From Prevotella sp. (GTDB lineage Bacteria; Bacteroidota; Bacteroidia; Bacteroidales; Muribaculaceae), in contig JAMPIK010000002.1 in the NCBI GenBank assembly GCA_023662865.1, positions 62,001-126,000 on the forward strand: 64,000 nt of DNA. Reading direction: 5' to 3'. The number at the start of each line of letters is the position of its first letter. The stretch's first letter is position 1. Shown here piece by piece: positions 15,547 to 25,320 of this stretch. The position numbers were made by a program, and so were the translations under genes. The notes under the pieces were generated by a model. It worked only from the letters and a program-made list of their open reading frames with translations, was not told the DNA's origin and searched no databases.

Positions 15547-18339
15547 ATGAAACAACGTTTAATTCTGCTCCTGTGCCTCGTCATGTCGCTGCCGGTATTC
15601 GCAGCTACCGGCTTGCGAGGTGTGCTCGTGGATGGTGTTACGTCCAAACCGGTGGCTAATGCCAACGTGTTGCTTTCAGACCAGGCCATTCTCGTAATCT
15701 CCGATGCCACAGGCTCCTTTACCATCTCAAATGCGCAGGTGGGAAAGGATGTGCTGCAAATCATCGCTCCCGGTTATGCCGATGAGTACATCGATGTTGA
15801 CATTATCGCCGGAACAGTCCGCGACCTTGGCAACATCAAGCTCACCCCCTCCGGTTACGATGACGAGACTATGAACTCCGCCACAGATTACATCTTCGAC
15901 GAGATGGATCTCATGGACGATGACAGTTCCAACCAGTCGGTAGCCACCATTCAAGGTGCCAACGACAATGTCTACTACAACAAGGCATCTTACAATTTCC
16001 AACCGATGTACTTCCGTATGCGCGGCTACAACTCCGAGATGCAGAAGGGCTACATCAACGGTATGGATTTCAACGACACACGTTCAGGTCGTTTCAATTG
16101 GTCCGGTCTGGGAGGTATGACATCGATCGCATTCCGCAATAAATCCGTAGGTATCGGCACGGAAGCCGTGTCATTCGGTTTCGGCGGTGTGGGCGGTGCT
16201 ACCAACTACACTACTTACGCCTCCGAGTATGCCCCCGGCTTCCGCGGCATGGTGACATACCAGAACTCCGACTATATGCTTCGCGCCGGCTTGCAGTATA
16301 ACTCCGGTGTGAACAAAGACGGTTGGGCATGGTCGGCTACCCTCATGGGTCGTTATGCTCCCGAAGGAGTAGTGGAAGGTACTTTCTACAACTCTTTGGC
16401 TTACGCCCTCTCGGTTCAGAAAATCTTCAACGAGAAGCACTCAATCAATATTACAACTTGGGGCGCTCCCACTCAAAGAGCCACTCAGCTGTATTCCTAT
16501 CAGGAAGTGTTTGACTTGCTTGATGATAACCTCTACAACCCGGCATGGGGCTGGTTCAACGGCAAGAAGCGTTCTTCACGTATCCGCAATACATTCGACC
16601 CCTCCGCTATCATGAACTGGATTTGGAAACCGCAGTCCGGAACTACAATCAACACCGCAATCGGCTTCCGCTCCAACAGATATGCGACAACCTCATTCGA
16701 GCGTACTTCGAATTCTTCCGATCCCCGTCCGGACTATTACAAGTATCTCCCCTCATATGTGAAGCCCACGGCTGACCCCGTTACCGAACCGGAACTCTAC
16801 AAGCATCAGCTTGCCACATATGAATATGTCACCCAACAGTGGCTCACAAACAGAAATGTAAGCCAAATAAATTGGGATGCGATTTACTATGCCAATGTGA
16901 TGAACAGAGAAAATTTTGACCGCAACCCCGAACTCGTGGGTCAGAGTTCATACATCTTGTCTGCCCGTCACACCAATACCACCTCCTGGATGTTCAACTC
17001 ATACATCAATCATCGTATTAATGACCACCAGACACTGCAAGGCGGCGTATCGTTTAACTATTCAAACACTCACTTCTACAAGACCGTGTACGACCTGCTC
17101 GGCGGCGAATTCTGGAACGATATCGACTCCTTCTATGAGCGCGACTTCGATACCACCGACCCCAAATTGCAGAACAACCTGCTCAATCCCAACCACCATG
17201 CCACAAAGGGCGACATCATAGGTTATGACTACGATATCCGCTACTACAATGCTCAGGCTTGGATTCAGCACCAGATTTCAACTCGCCATTGGGACGTGAA
17301 CTATGGTATGCAGATGTCATACACCAACTTCATGCGTCACGGTAACTTCATGAATGGTCGTAACCCCGAATCCTCCTATGGTACCGGCAAACGCCATACT
17401 TTCGATGATGCTGCTATCAAGGCCGGTGTGACTTACAAGCTCAACGGTCGCAACTACTTCGTGGCTCACGGTGCTTACGGCACTAATGCCCCCTCTTATT
17501 ACTCCTCATATCGTTCAGCCAATATTAAAGATGATGTTGTCCCCAACCTCAGCAGCGAACGCTATCTAAGCGGCGACATCTCATACGTTTGGAACTACGA
17601 CCGTTTCCGCGGCAGTATCACCGGCTATTACACTCGCACTTGGAACGGTCTTGAATACACTCTCTATTACGATGACATCAACGGAACGAACGCTACAAGT
17701 CTTCTTTCCGATGTAGACCGCGAATACAAAGGTGTGGAACTCGGCTTGAGCTATGCCATCACTCCCTCGTTGACTCTTTCAGCTGTAGGTACATACTCAA
17801 AAGCCCAATACAAGAACCAACCCACTGCTTACATCTCTTACGAGAACGGATTGTATGACGACCGCACAGAAACTGCATATCTGAAAAACTATTATCTGGG
17901 CGGCGCACCCCAACAGGCTTACAACATCGGCCTTGACTGGGCAGCTCCGAACATGTGGTTCTTCGGTATCAACGCCACATGGATGGGCGACGCGTACATG
18001 TATCTCTCCCCCATGCGCCACTTCAAGATTCAGGGCATCGAGTCTTCGGGCGCCACTTTGCAGGAAATCATGGATAAGCTCCACTCCATAACCAAGCAGG
18101 ACAAGATGAACAATGCTTTCGTGCTCAACGCTTCAATCGGCAAGGTGCTTTATACCTCATTCGGTTCGGTGAACTTCAACCTCGGTCTGACAAATATCCT
18201 GAACAATCGCAACATTATGGTGTTCGGTCAGCAGCAAAACCGCTTTGACTATGACAACTTCAATGTAGCAAAGTGGCCCAACCGTATCCGCTACGCACAA
18301 GGCATTAAGATTAACTTCAACATCGGTATCCGTTTCTAA
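15547..18339 (+). CDS. TonB-dependent outer-membrane receptor
   Basis: A 930-residue outer-membrane transporter. The signal peptide is at residues 1-19. A carboxypeptidase-regulatory-like beta-sandwich domain (about 20-95, GVLVDGVTSKPVANANV) is typical of Bacteroidota receptors. A plug-like region follows (about 125-215, with MRGYNSEMQKGYINGMDFND and a GGVGGATNYTT segment), then a large beta-barrel rich in aromatic strands ending in phenylalanine (NIGIRF). No SusD-like partner is encoded, and no clear TonB box was seen. It lies 21 nt after the nuclease gene, so import of nuclease products such as oligonucleotides or nucleosides is a reasonable inference but not shown. Confidence 0.9.
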   Translation: MKQRLILLLCLVMSLPVFAATGLRGVLVDGVTSKPVANANVLLSDQAILVISDATGSFTISNAQVGKDVLQIIAPGYADEYIDVDIIAGTVRDLGNIKLTPSGYDDETMNSATDYIFDEMDLMDDDSSNQSVATIQGANDNVYYNKASYNFQPMYFRMRGYNSEMQKGYINGMDFNDTRSGRFNWSGLGGMTSIAFRNKSVGIGTEAVSFGFGGVGGATNYTTYASEYAPGFRGMVTYQNSDYMLRAGLQYNSGVNKDGWAWSATLMGRYAPEGVVEGTFYNSLAYALSVQKIFNEKHSINITTWGAPTQRATQLYSYQEVFDLLDDNLYNPAWGWFNGKKRSSRIRNTFDPSAIMNWIWKPQSGTTINTAIGFRSNRYATTSFERTSNSSDPRPDYYKYLPSYVKPTADPVTEPELYKHQLATYEYVTQQWLTNRNVSQINWDAIYYANVMNRENFDRNPELVGQSSYILSARHTNTTSWMFNSYINHRINDHQTLQGGVSFNYSNTHFYKTVYDLLGGEFWNDIDSFYERDFDTTDPKLQNNLLNPNHHATKGDIIGYDYDIRYYNAQAWIQHQISTRHWDVNYGMQMSYTNFMRHGNFMNGRNPESSYGTGKRHTFDDAAIKAGVTYKLNGRNYFVAHGAYGTNAPSYYSSYRSANIKDDVVPNLSSERYLSGDISYVWNYDRFRGSITGYYTRTWNGLEYTLYYDDINGTNATSLLSDVDREYKGVELGLSYAITPSLTLSAVGTYSKAQYKNQPTAYISYENGLYDDRTETAYLKNYYLGGAPQQAYNIGLDWAAPNMWFFGINATWMGDAYMYLSPMRHFKIQGIESSGATLQEIMDKLHSITKQDKMNNAFVLNASIGKVLYTSFGSVNFNLGLTNILNNRNIMVFGQQQNRFDYDNFNVAKWPNRIRYAQGIKINFNIGIRF

Positions 18340-18530
18340 GTGTCTGTTCAATTTAAATTAAACTTTATGTGGCTGCGCTCAAAATAAATTAGTACTCATT
18401 GTTCCGGCGACTTTTTGGCATATTTTGCCAAGTTTTATCGGTCGTTATGCCCGCATAACTCCCTCTTAAACTTGCAAAATCTGCTCAAAAATTCGCTCGA
18501 AATAAAGTTTAATTTAAATTAAACAGCCAC
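18340..18530. repeat. Inverted-repeat-bounded structured element, copy C
   Basis: Inverted repeats 18340-18367 and 18503-18530 match at 26 of 28 positions. The inner hairpin 18411-18491 has a long stem (TTTTTGGC...GCTCAAAAA). Its apex carries CGGTC, the small stem GTTATG-CCCG-CATAAC, and CTCCCT. The stem sequence differs almost completely from copies A and B yet still pairs, while the loop motif is kept. The left repeat starts one base after the receptor stop codon; the right end is 30 bp before the next ATG. The 21 bp at 18515-18535 reappear inverted at 27649-27669 (19 of 21). Confidence 0.85.
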
Positions 18531-18560
18531 TTAACAACAAGCAAATAAACAAACTAAAAT

Positions 18561-20738
18561 ATGAAATTATTCAGCAAATTTTCAAGTCTCGCGCTTATGG
18601 CTCTCGGCCTCGGCGCATCACTGACCTCATGTCAGAACGACTTTGACCTGCCTCCCATTGACGAGCCCGTTGCTTCCTTGGAGGCAAATACCACTATCGC
18701 CGAGCTTAAAGCTCGCTATTGGCAAGATGCCGCAAACTATTACGAGACTGTCATTAAGCAGGACGAAAAAGATGTAATCATCAAAGGCCGCGTAATCTCT
18801 TCCGATGCTACCGGCAACATCTACAAGTCTCTCGTAATTCAAGACGAAACCGGAGCCCTTGCCTTCTCAATCAACCAGACCGGCATGAGCAACAACTACC
18901 GCGTTGGTCAGGAAGTGGTTGTAAACGTTACCGACCTCGGTATAGGTAAATACGCCGCCCTGCAACAAATCGGCGGTTACGGCGAATACAACGGCACTCC
19001 GCAGGTGTCCTTCATGGACTACACTCTGTTCCAAAACCACACCGAGCTTAACGGCTTTCCCAACCCCGAATGTAAATATGTGTCAATCAATGATGCAAAG
19101 CCGGCAGAAGGAATCTACTGCATAGAGGCCGATATGGGCAACCTCCCCGGCACTCCCGAGGGTCAGCGCCAATACCAGAGCCAACTCGTAATCTTCCGCA
19201 ACGTTCACTTTGAGGGCGGCGGTGAGCTTACCTTCGCTGAAAGCGATGCCACTACCAACCGCACTCTTGTTGACGCAAACGGCAACACACTGCTTGTGCG
19301 TAACTCAAACTACTCTTCATTCCGCGGCCAAACACTCCCGGCCGGCACCGGCGATGTAATGGGTATTCTCTCTTACTTCAACGGCACATGGCAGCTCCTG
19401 CTCCGCTCCGCCGAAGATTGCATCTTTGAGTCAAAAGGTCAGGTGAACGACCCCTATTCCGTAGTTGAGGCTATCGAGCTGCAAGGCTCCGACAAGTCCG
19501 GTTGGGTGGAAGGTTTCATTGTAGGTTCTGTTAAGGCCGGTGTGACAGACATTGACTCAAACGACAAGATTATATGGGGTGCCGATGCCGAAATGGACAA
19601 CACTCTCGTAATCGCTCCCGATACCAACACCAAAGACATCAACAAGTGTCTTGTACTCACTTTGCCCCAGGGCTCATCACTGCGCGCCAACGGAAATCTG
19701 CTTGACAACCCCGGCAATTACCTTAAAGAAATCAAAGTAACCGGTACATTCGACTCATACCTCGGCACCAACGGTCTGCTCAACTCCAAGGGCGATGCTT
19801 CCGACTATGTAATTGAGGGTGTTACCCCCGGTACAAACCCGACAGAGGCTGTAACCAAGATTGATGAAACATTTGACGGTTCCACCAATATCCCCACCGG
19901 CTGGACAGAACTTAAAGTACAAGGCAACAAGGCATGGTACATCACTTCGTTCAACAACAACAACTATGCATCCATGACCGGCTACAAAGGTACCGCTCCC
20001 TTCGAAAGCTGGCTCATAACCCCGGCTATCAACGCCTCACAGCTTGCTGAAAAGGTAATGTCTTTCGATACTCAGGTTAACGGTTACGGCTCAACCACCT
20101 CAAAACTCGAAGTATATGTAATGACATCAGCCGACCCGGCTACCGCCACCATGACGAAACTTAACCCCACATTGGCAACAGCTCCCGACAGCGGCTACAG
20201 CTCATGGGTTAATTCCGGATCAATTGACCTGTCAAGTTTCTCCGGCATTATCTACATCGGTTTCTGTTACTCCGCTACAACAGATGCAAACTACGCCACA
20301 TGGTGTGTGGACAACGTACTCGTAGGCATCTCATCAAGTCAGGGCGGCACAACTACCGAACCCGATGAACCCACCGGTGCCGGCTCGAAAGATGAACCCT
20401 ATTCAGTGCAGTATGTAATGAACTCTACAAAAGATGAAACCGGTGTATGGGTGGAAGGTTACATCGTAGGCTGGATAGACGGCATGACATGGAGTTCAGG
20501 AGCCCAGTTCAACAATGAGACAACAGTCAAGACCAACATTATCCTCGGCCCCGTTGCTGATGCCAACAGCACAGCCACAACAATTCCGTGTGCCGTGCCG
20601 GCAGGTAGTCTGCGCGATGTCCTCTCTCTGGGAGGTGACCCCAACATGTACAAAAAACATGTGAAAGTAAAAGGCGACATCACCAAATACTTCGGACAAC
20701 GCGGTGTGAAGAACATCTCCGAATACGTAGAACTCTAA
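18561..20738 (+). CDS. Surface lipoprotein with OB-fold-like (DUF5689/DUF6359) and choice-of-anchor J domains
   Basis: A 725-residue lipoprotein (lipobox LTSC, Cys24). Residues of about 45-260 resemble DUF5689, an OB-fold-like domain (KDVIIKGRVISSDATGN...LVIQDETGALAFSI). Two further related segments begin with DPYSVVEAIEL (about 297) and DEPYSVQYVMN (about 612), each followed by a GWVEGFIVG/VWVEGYIVG strand as in DUF6359. Between them lies a choice-of-anchor J domain (about 430-590; SWLITPAINAS). OB folds often bind nucleic acids, which fits the nuclease and receptor upstream. It is probably surface-exposed and captures substrate for the receptor; that role is inference. Structured element C separates it from the receptor gene. 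Domain names are from memory. Confidence 0.85.
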   Translation: MKLFSKFSSLALMALGLGASLTSCQNDFDLPPIDEPVASLEANTTIAELKARYWQDAANYYETVIKQDEKDVIIKGRVISSDATGNIYKSLVIQDETGALAFSINQTGMSNNYRVGQEVVVNVTDLGIGKYAALQQIGGYGEYNGTPQVSFMDYTLFQNHTELNGFPNPECKYVSINDAKPAEGIYCIEADMGNLPGTPEGQRQYQSQLVIFRNVHFEGGGELTFAESDATTNRTLVDANGNTLLVRNSNYSSFRGQTLPAGTGDVMGILSYFNGTWQLLLRSAEDCIFESKGQVNDPYSVVEAIELQGSDKSGWVEGFIVGSVKAGVTDIDSNDKIIWGADAEMDNTLVIAPDTNTKDINKCLVLTLPQGSSLRANGNLLDNPGNYLKEIKVTGTFDSYLGTNGLLNSKGDASDYVIEGVTPGTNPTEAVTKIDETFDGSTNIPTGWTELKVQGNKAWYITSFNNNNYASMTGYKGTAPFESWLITPAINASQLAEKVMSFDTQVNGYGSTTSKLEVYVMTSADPATATMTKLNPTLATAPDSGYSSWVNSGSIDLSSFSGIIYIGFCYSATTDANYATWCVDNVLVGISSSQGGTTTEPDEPTGAGSKDEPYSVQYVMNSTKDETGVWVEGYIVGWIDGMTWSSGAQFNNETTVKTNIILGPVADANSTATTIPCAVPAGSLRDVLSLGGDPNMYKKHVKVKGDITKYFGQRGVKNISEYVEL

Positions 20739-20768
20739 CTTGTAATAAAGTATATAATTGCTCAAACA

Positions 20769-20803
20769 AATCGGGGCTGTGCCATCTCGGCACAGCCCCG
20801 ATT
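20769..20803. terminator. Bidirectional terminator hairpin
   Basis: A perfect 15-bp stem (20769-20783 with 20789-20803) around the loop ATCTC, between convergent genes. The T/A tracts are short, so the efficiency of termination is uncertain. Confidence 0.75.
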
Positions 20804-20827
20804 GCTGCATTTATTGTCCCTGTCGGA

Positions 20828-23800
20828 CTACTTTATAATTTTCTTTTCACCGTTGATGATGTAGATGCCCGGTTCAAGACCGCGGATTGACTTGCTGTCA
20901 AGGCTGATTATACGACCGTCAATTGAATAGATGTCGTAAGTCTTGTCAGCGTCTTCAATCGAGTCGATACCTGAGGTGAGGGCTGTGTTGGAGAAAGCTG
21001 ACTCTTCGCCGGTAGCATATACCGCCGTCACATTGTAACTGTGGTTGCCGCTGTTGTCAGTGTCGGTATATGTGCGGTTTTCGTACGGCACTTCCGCGAG
21101 GAATTTGCTGTCGCGATATACATTCCATGCCACAATCTCCTTGCATGAACCGGCTATGTACTCAATATCATCAAGCATGAACATGTGTCCGTCGCGAGTC
21201 ACAACGCGGATTGCGAAGTAAAGCGAGCCTTCGGGAAGTTCGGTCTCAAACTTCTTCCATGCGGTATAGTTTGAAATCTCGTAGTCGGCCACTTTGGTGA
21301 AGTCGGCTATTTCTCTTCCGGTTGAGGAAGCGAGTACCTCAATCTTCTCTGCGCCATAGTCGGGAATCATCTGCTTAGCGTAGAAGCTGACAGTCTGGGC
21401 ATCGCCGGAGAGGAGCGGAGAAATCATCCAGTCATCGTTACGCTCCATTGAGGGGCTTACCTTTGTAGCAAAGCATACTGCATATTGCACTCCGGAGTGA
21501 GGATTGGCCTCTGTATTGCCTTCGGGTACACCGATTGATGTCGGGTTGAAGATTGTGAATGCCTGCGGGTCGCCTTCATTGGGATAGTCGGCATCGCCCA
21601 GAGATATCACCTTGCCGCCGTCGCCGTCCACAAGTTTCCATTCTCCCATATTGGTGATAGTCCAGGGAGTGTAGGATTCAAAGTTCTCTTTAACCTCTTC
21701 GGAATAGAATTCGGAGGGCTCAGACCAAGTCAGCACGTTTTCATTTCCGGTATTAAGCATCAGATTTTCGGGAGCCGCCACTTTGGGCATACCTACTCGA
21801 ATATCGGCGTTTGCAGTATTGTTTGCTGCATTCAAATCGCCGGCGTAAGTCAGCTCGGCCTTAATTTCAATCTTTTCAGGAGCACCTTGGCTTATTTCAT
21901 ATTGGAACAGATGGCCAGCAGATTTCATAAACTCAAGACCCTTGCCTGTCTGCTCGCCTACCTTTTCGCCGTTGGCATAGACGGTTACGGTATATTCATC
22001 GGCGGTCTGCATACCCTTGTTGGCTACCTTGGCAGAGATACTTGCGAACTGTCCGTAGCGAACTGGGGTTGAAGGTACAGCGACCTCAATGGCCATATCC
22101 TTATCCACGGCATCCTGTATCATGATGTTGTCAAGGTAAAGCACACCATATACCTCATCGCCCGGAATAAAGCGGACTGCTATACGTAGGTATCTTTCAT
22201 CAGAGAATTGAGAGAGGTCAATATTGGCACTGCTCCAACTTCCGTCAACAGATTGATTACTTAATGTTTCAATCAGGGTACGTGAACCATCGGGCTTGAT
22301 GGCATACACTTCTTGCTTGCCGCCCTCGGTAAGCTTGTAGTCGAATGTCAGGCGCGGATTGGCGCAGCCGTAAGTGTCGAGCTTGAGAGTACGCAGCTCC
22401 TTGTAGGCATCGGCCATGTTGCCGGAGATGTACCAAAGGAAGCAGTTGTCGTCATCATCGGAAGAGGCACCTTGTGCAACATTGAAATATATATCGGTAT
22501 CGCCGTCATAATAGTAGGGAGAAGAACCGTCGAAGTGTTCCTCGTACGGGAGGCTGTAAGGCTTACCTACAATAAGGGGAGAAGTGGATACACCACGGCT
22601 TTCACCGGCGCGGTTCACGGCGCGCATTGCAAACATAATCATACCTTGTTCACCTTCATCTATACCGATTGCCGGCTCGAATGAATAAGAAGTCCCGGTC
22701 ACCTCTTCAACCAAGAGGTCGCCGACCATCATGCCGTCGGTGGAATAGATGTTATATGCCATATCGTCGGGATTGATGTATCGGCCGTTGGCACCGATTG
22801 AGGGAGCGTTCCACTTAATGATTATGTCAGTGCCGTTCTCTTCAATCCAAGCTGAGAAAGAACCGGGGACATCGACACCTACAAATTCAGATATGGTGGC
22901 CTCATCGCCGGCACCGTCTTCATTGAAAGTCTCAACGCGGAACTCGTGAGTGCCGTCAAGAGTTACCGGTACTGTCTCTTTAATTTCCGCGCCGGGAGTG
23001 GGATTGGTTACAAATTTAACCAACTTGTTGTCGCAATAAATGTCAATTCTTGTAAGGGAAGAGAGGGGCTGGCCGGAGTGATCCACCGTCGGGGCGTTGA
23101 ACTTGACATCAGCTTTCAGATTACCCTTTGCATCGGGCACAATTGTCAAGTTTGTCACGGCACCGGGAGCTGTGGCGAGTACACCTTCGGCCAATCTGAT
23201 ATCGTCTATTACGAGCGAGCCGCTTGCATAGTCGGCCTGACAATGGAATCCGATACGGATATTTTCATCTTTGTCCGAAGAAATAGTAACTTTGTAATTT
23301 TGGAAAGATGATTTATAGGCCATATTAGTGAGCGGCACAAGCTCGCGGTATTTTGATACATCTGTACCCGAACCGTACTTAACTTCCAGATTCATCGCGT
23401 TGTAATATTCAGTGCAGCGAGCGCGGAATGACACTTCATAGCTCTTGCCGGCCTCCACGCTGATTTCAGGAGTAAGCATCCAGTCATCAAAATCGGAGTC
23501 AGCGTAGCTGTCGCCCGTATTTGCTTTGGCCACACCGTTGTCGCTGTCGTAAGTGTCGGTTTCCCAATGCCATGTGTATTTGTCCTTATTGTTGTTTAGG
23601 ATTTCCATGAGGTCGAACGAAGATGGGCCCTCATTAAAAGAATTGCTGTAAGGCGGCCGCACTGCACTGCCCACTACATTGCCGTTAGACTCCATTGCAT
23701 CGCCGGCAATGTCGCTGTTGTAAGGCGTTACCTTGTATGTGTACAATTCGAGCGGAGCATTTTCAGGAATTGCGTCTGTGCATGAGGTTGCAGTGATTTT

Positions 23801-25225
23801 TTCAGCTACCACATAATTGTCGGGCATACGAACCACCTTATAGGACAGGTCGCCGACCCAGCCGCCGTGTGCGCCGGTTTCGTTTACACTCCAGCTGATC
23901 TCGGAATTGTTGCCGTTTTTGGTATAAGTCACCTCTTTCATTACCGGTACGTCCGCACCCGCCCAGAAGTTGAGAGTGCTTATCGGGGAGATGCCCACTG
24001 CATTCTCCACCCAAACGGCGAGATTACAGTCGCCGGCCTCCACATTTATTTTAGCGTTAACTTCTGAACCGGCTGCCGTGCGGGAAGAGGCGAGTTCCTT
24101 GTTGTTGGCGGTGATGTAATAGGTCACACTTGTGAGGTCGTCACCATCGTAGGTGTAAGAAGGTACTGTAAACGACACATCGCCGGAGAGGGAACCGTTG
24201 CTGAAATCAGCTTTCAAGTCATTGATAAAGCCGGGAGCCTTGTCTTCCGCCTTGGGCGCCATAATCTGCATATTCAGGATTTGTGCGCGGTCGGGGATCT
24301 CAGAGATTTTTGTCACCTCGGCAGTAGCGGTATTAACGGTGTAGAGAGTGCTTCTGCCATATGCATCGGCAGCGGCCCAATAGAAAATGTCGGAATGTTG
24401 GTCAAACTCACCGCTCTGTTGTACCACACCACCGTATCCGGCCACTTTGATGCCTGTGTCACCGATGCGAGTGTAGGCGGCTGTCTGTTTGTCAAACTTG
24501 TACAGTACGCCGTCTTCGCAGATACCATATATTTCTCCGGCCTTGTTTACACCCAATGCAGCTACCATTAAAGGTATGCGGCCGATTAATGTTTTGACCG
24601 GAATATCACCGCTGAAATCAATTGTTGCGAGTTCCCAACCATCTTGATTGTCTGTGAAGAAAGCTCCGTAACAGATGTTGTTTAAGCGGTCGTAAGCAAG
24701 GTCTGTGGCACACAGACCGCCGTTGTTGGTGTTTTTTTGTTTTTCAATCTCCCAAGTGTCGGTGTTCCATACATAGTATTTGGATATGATTGAACCCATA
24801 CCCATATACCAGTAGGTGAGATGATACTTGTTGCCGATTTTCACGGCACCTCCGTTACCGTTCATTGATTCGGAAGTGCCGGTGTGCATCAGGTTGAGAG
24901 CGAAATTTTCGGCCGGTCCGAAATTATAAGTACCAAAAGCAGTGTAACGTCCGGTCCAGGTGTCAGCCCCCACTACATTCCCCCAGACTTCGGGGAGAGC
25001 GGCATGTTCAGGACCATACTTTTGTGTGCTCCAACGAGAAGCAGCCGGATTACCCGTTTTCCTTATGGGAACATTGCCCACAGGCTGCCGTTGCGCAATC
25101 TTCGCCACCACCGGGTGGTCAGCGAGAAACTGCGCATTGGCCTTCATTTGCTCAATGTCATTGCCGGAGGCGAAAGCCATTGACGGCAGCAACAATGCAA
25201 CTAAAGTTTTCAGTTTGTGATTCAT
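20828..25225 (-). CDS. Giant multidomain surface protein (FN3-like, choice-of-anchor J, C-terminal sorting-like domain)
   Basis: A 1,465-residue secreted protein. Signal peptide at residues 1-20. The first 330 or so residues look like a beta-propeller (repeated strands such as NKAGEIYGICEDGVLYKFD). Fibronectin type III-like modules alternate with choice-of-anchor J domains (DDWMLTPEISVEAGKSYEVS, and later NDDWMISPLLSGDAQTVSFY). The end (about 1,415-1,465: YDIYSIDGRIIS...LEPGIYIINGEK) resembles the T9SS type A sorting domain. Architecture parallels the protein at 52323-55646. Start 25225 opens the signal peptide; the in-frame start at 25288 lies upstream of the -7 box. Probably an adhesin or surface-binding protein; no catalytic domain was seen. 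Confidence 0.85.
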   Translation of the reverse strand: MNHKLKTLVALLLPSMAFASGNDIEQMKANAQFLADHPVVAKIAQRQPVGNVPIRKTGNPAASRWSTQKYGPEHAALPEVWGNVVGADTWTGRYTAFGTYNFGPAENFALNLMHTGTSESMNGNGGAVKIGNKYHLTYWYMGMGSIISKYYVWNTDTWEIEKQKNTNNGGLCATDLAYDRLNNICYGAFFTDNQDGWELATIDFSGDIPVKTLIGRIPLMVAALGVNKAGEIYGICEDGVLYKFDKQTAAYTRIGDTGIKVAGYGGVVQQSGEFDQHSDIFYWAAADAYGRSTLYTVNTATAEVTKISEIPDRAQILNMQIMAPKAEDKAPGFINDLKADFSNGSLSGDVSFTVPSYTYDGDDLTSVTYYITANNKELASSRTAAGSEVNAKINVEAGDCNLAVWVENAVGISPISTLNFWAGADVPVMKEVTYTKNGNNSEISWSVNETGAHGGWVGDLSYKVVRMPDNYVVAEKITATSCTDAIPENAPLELYTYKVTPYNSDIAGDAMESNGNVVGSAVRPPYSNSFNEGPSSFDLMEILNNNKDKYTWHWETDTYDSDNGVAKANTGDSYADSDFDDWMLTPEISVEAGKSYEVSFRARCTEYYNAMNLEVKYGSGTDVSKYRELVPLTNMAYKSSFQNYKVTISSDKDENIRIGFHCQADYASGSLVIDDIRLAEGVLATAPGAVTNLTIVPDAKGNLKADVKFNAPTVDHSGQPLSSLTRIDIYCDNKLVKFVTNPTPGAEIKETVPVTLDGTHEFRVETFNEDGAGDEATISEFVGVDVPGSFSAWIEENGTDIIIKWNAPSIGANGRYINPDDMAYNIYSTDGMMVGDLLVEEVTGTSYSFEPAIGIDEGEQGMIMFAMRAVNRAGESRGVSTSPLIVGKPYSLPYEEHFDGSSPYYYDGDTDIYFNVAQGASSDDDDNCFLWYISGNMADAYKELRTLKLDTYGCANPRLTFDYKLTEGGKQEVYAIKPDGSRTLIETLSNQSVDGSWSSANIDLSQFSDERYLRIAVRFIPGDEVYGVLYLDNIMIQDAVDKDMAIEVAVPSTPVRYGQFASISAKVANKGMQTADEYTVTVYANGEKVGEQTGKGLEFMKSAGHLFQYEISQGAPEKIEIKAELTYAGDLNAANNTANADIRVGMPKVAAPENLMLNTGNENVLTWSEPSEFYSEEVKENFESYTPWTITNMGEWKLVDGDGGKVISLGDADYPNEGDPQAFTIFNPTSIGVPEGNTEANPHSGVQYAVCFATKVSPSMERNDDWMISPLLSGDAQTVSFYAKQMIPDYGAEKIEVLASSTGREIADFTKVADYEISNYTAWKKFETELPEGSLYFAIRVVTRDGHMFMLDDIEYIAGSCKEIVAWNVYRDSKFLAEVPYENRTYTDTDNSGNHSYNVTAVYATGEESAFSNTALTSGIDSIEDADKTYDIYSIDGRIISLDSKSIRGLEPGIYIINGEKKIIK

Positions 25226-25257
25226 GTTTATATTGTTAGTTAATAAATTATTTTTCT

Positions 25258-25289
25258 CAAAGTTAAATATTGTATTGCACATTTGCAAT
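25258..25289 (-). promoter_or_regulatory. Promoter of the giant surface protein gene
   Basis: On the minus strand ATTG (25289-25286), 20 nt, TAACTTTG (25265-25258), one base off consensus. The leader to the ATG at 25225 is about 28 nt. Confidence 0.65.
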
Positions 25290-25320
25290 GAAAATCCCGC
25301 GAGTTGTAGACTTCCGTTAC

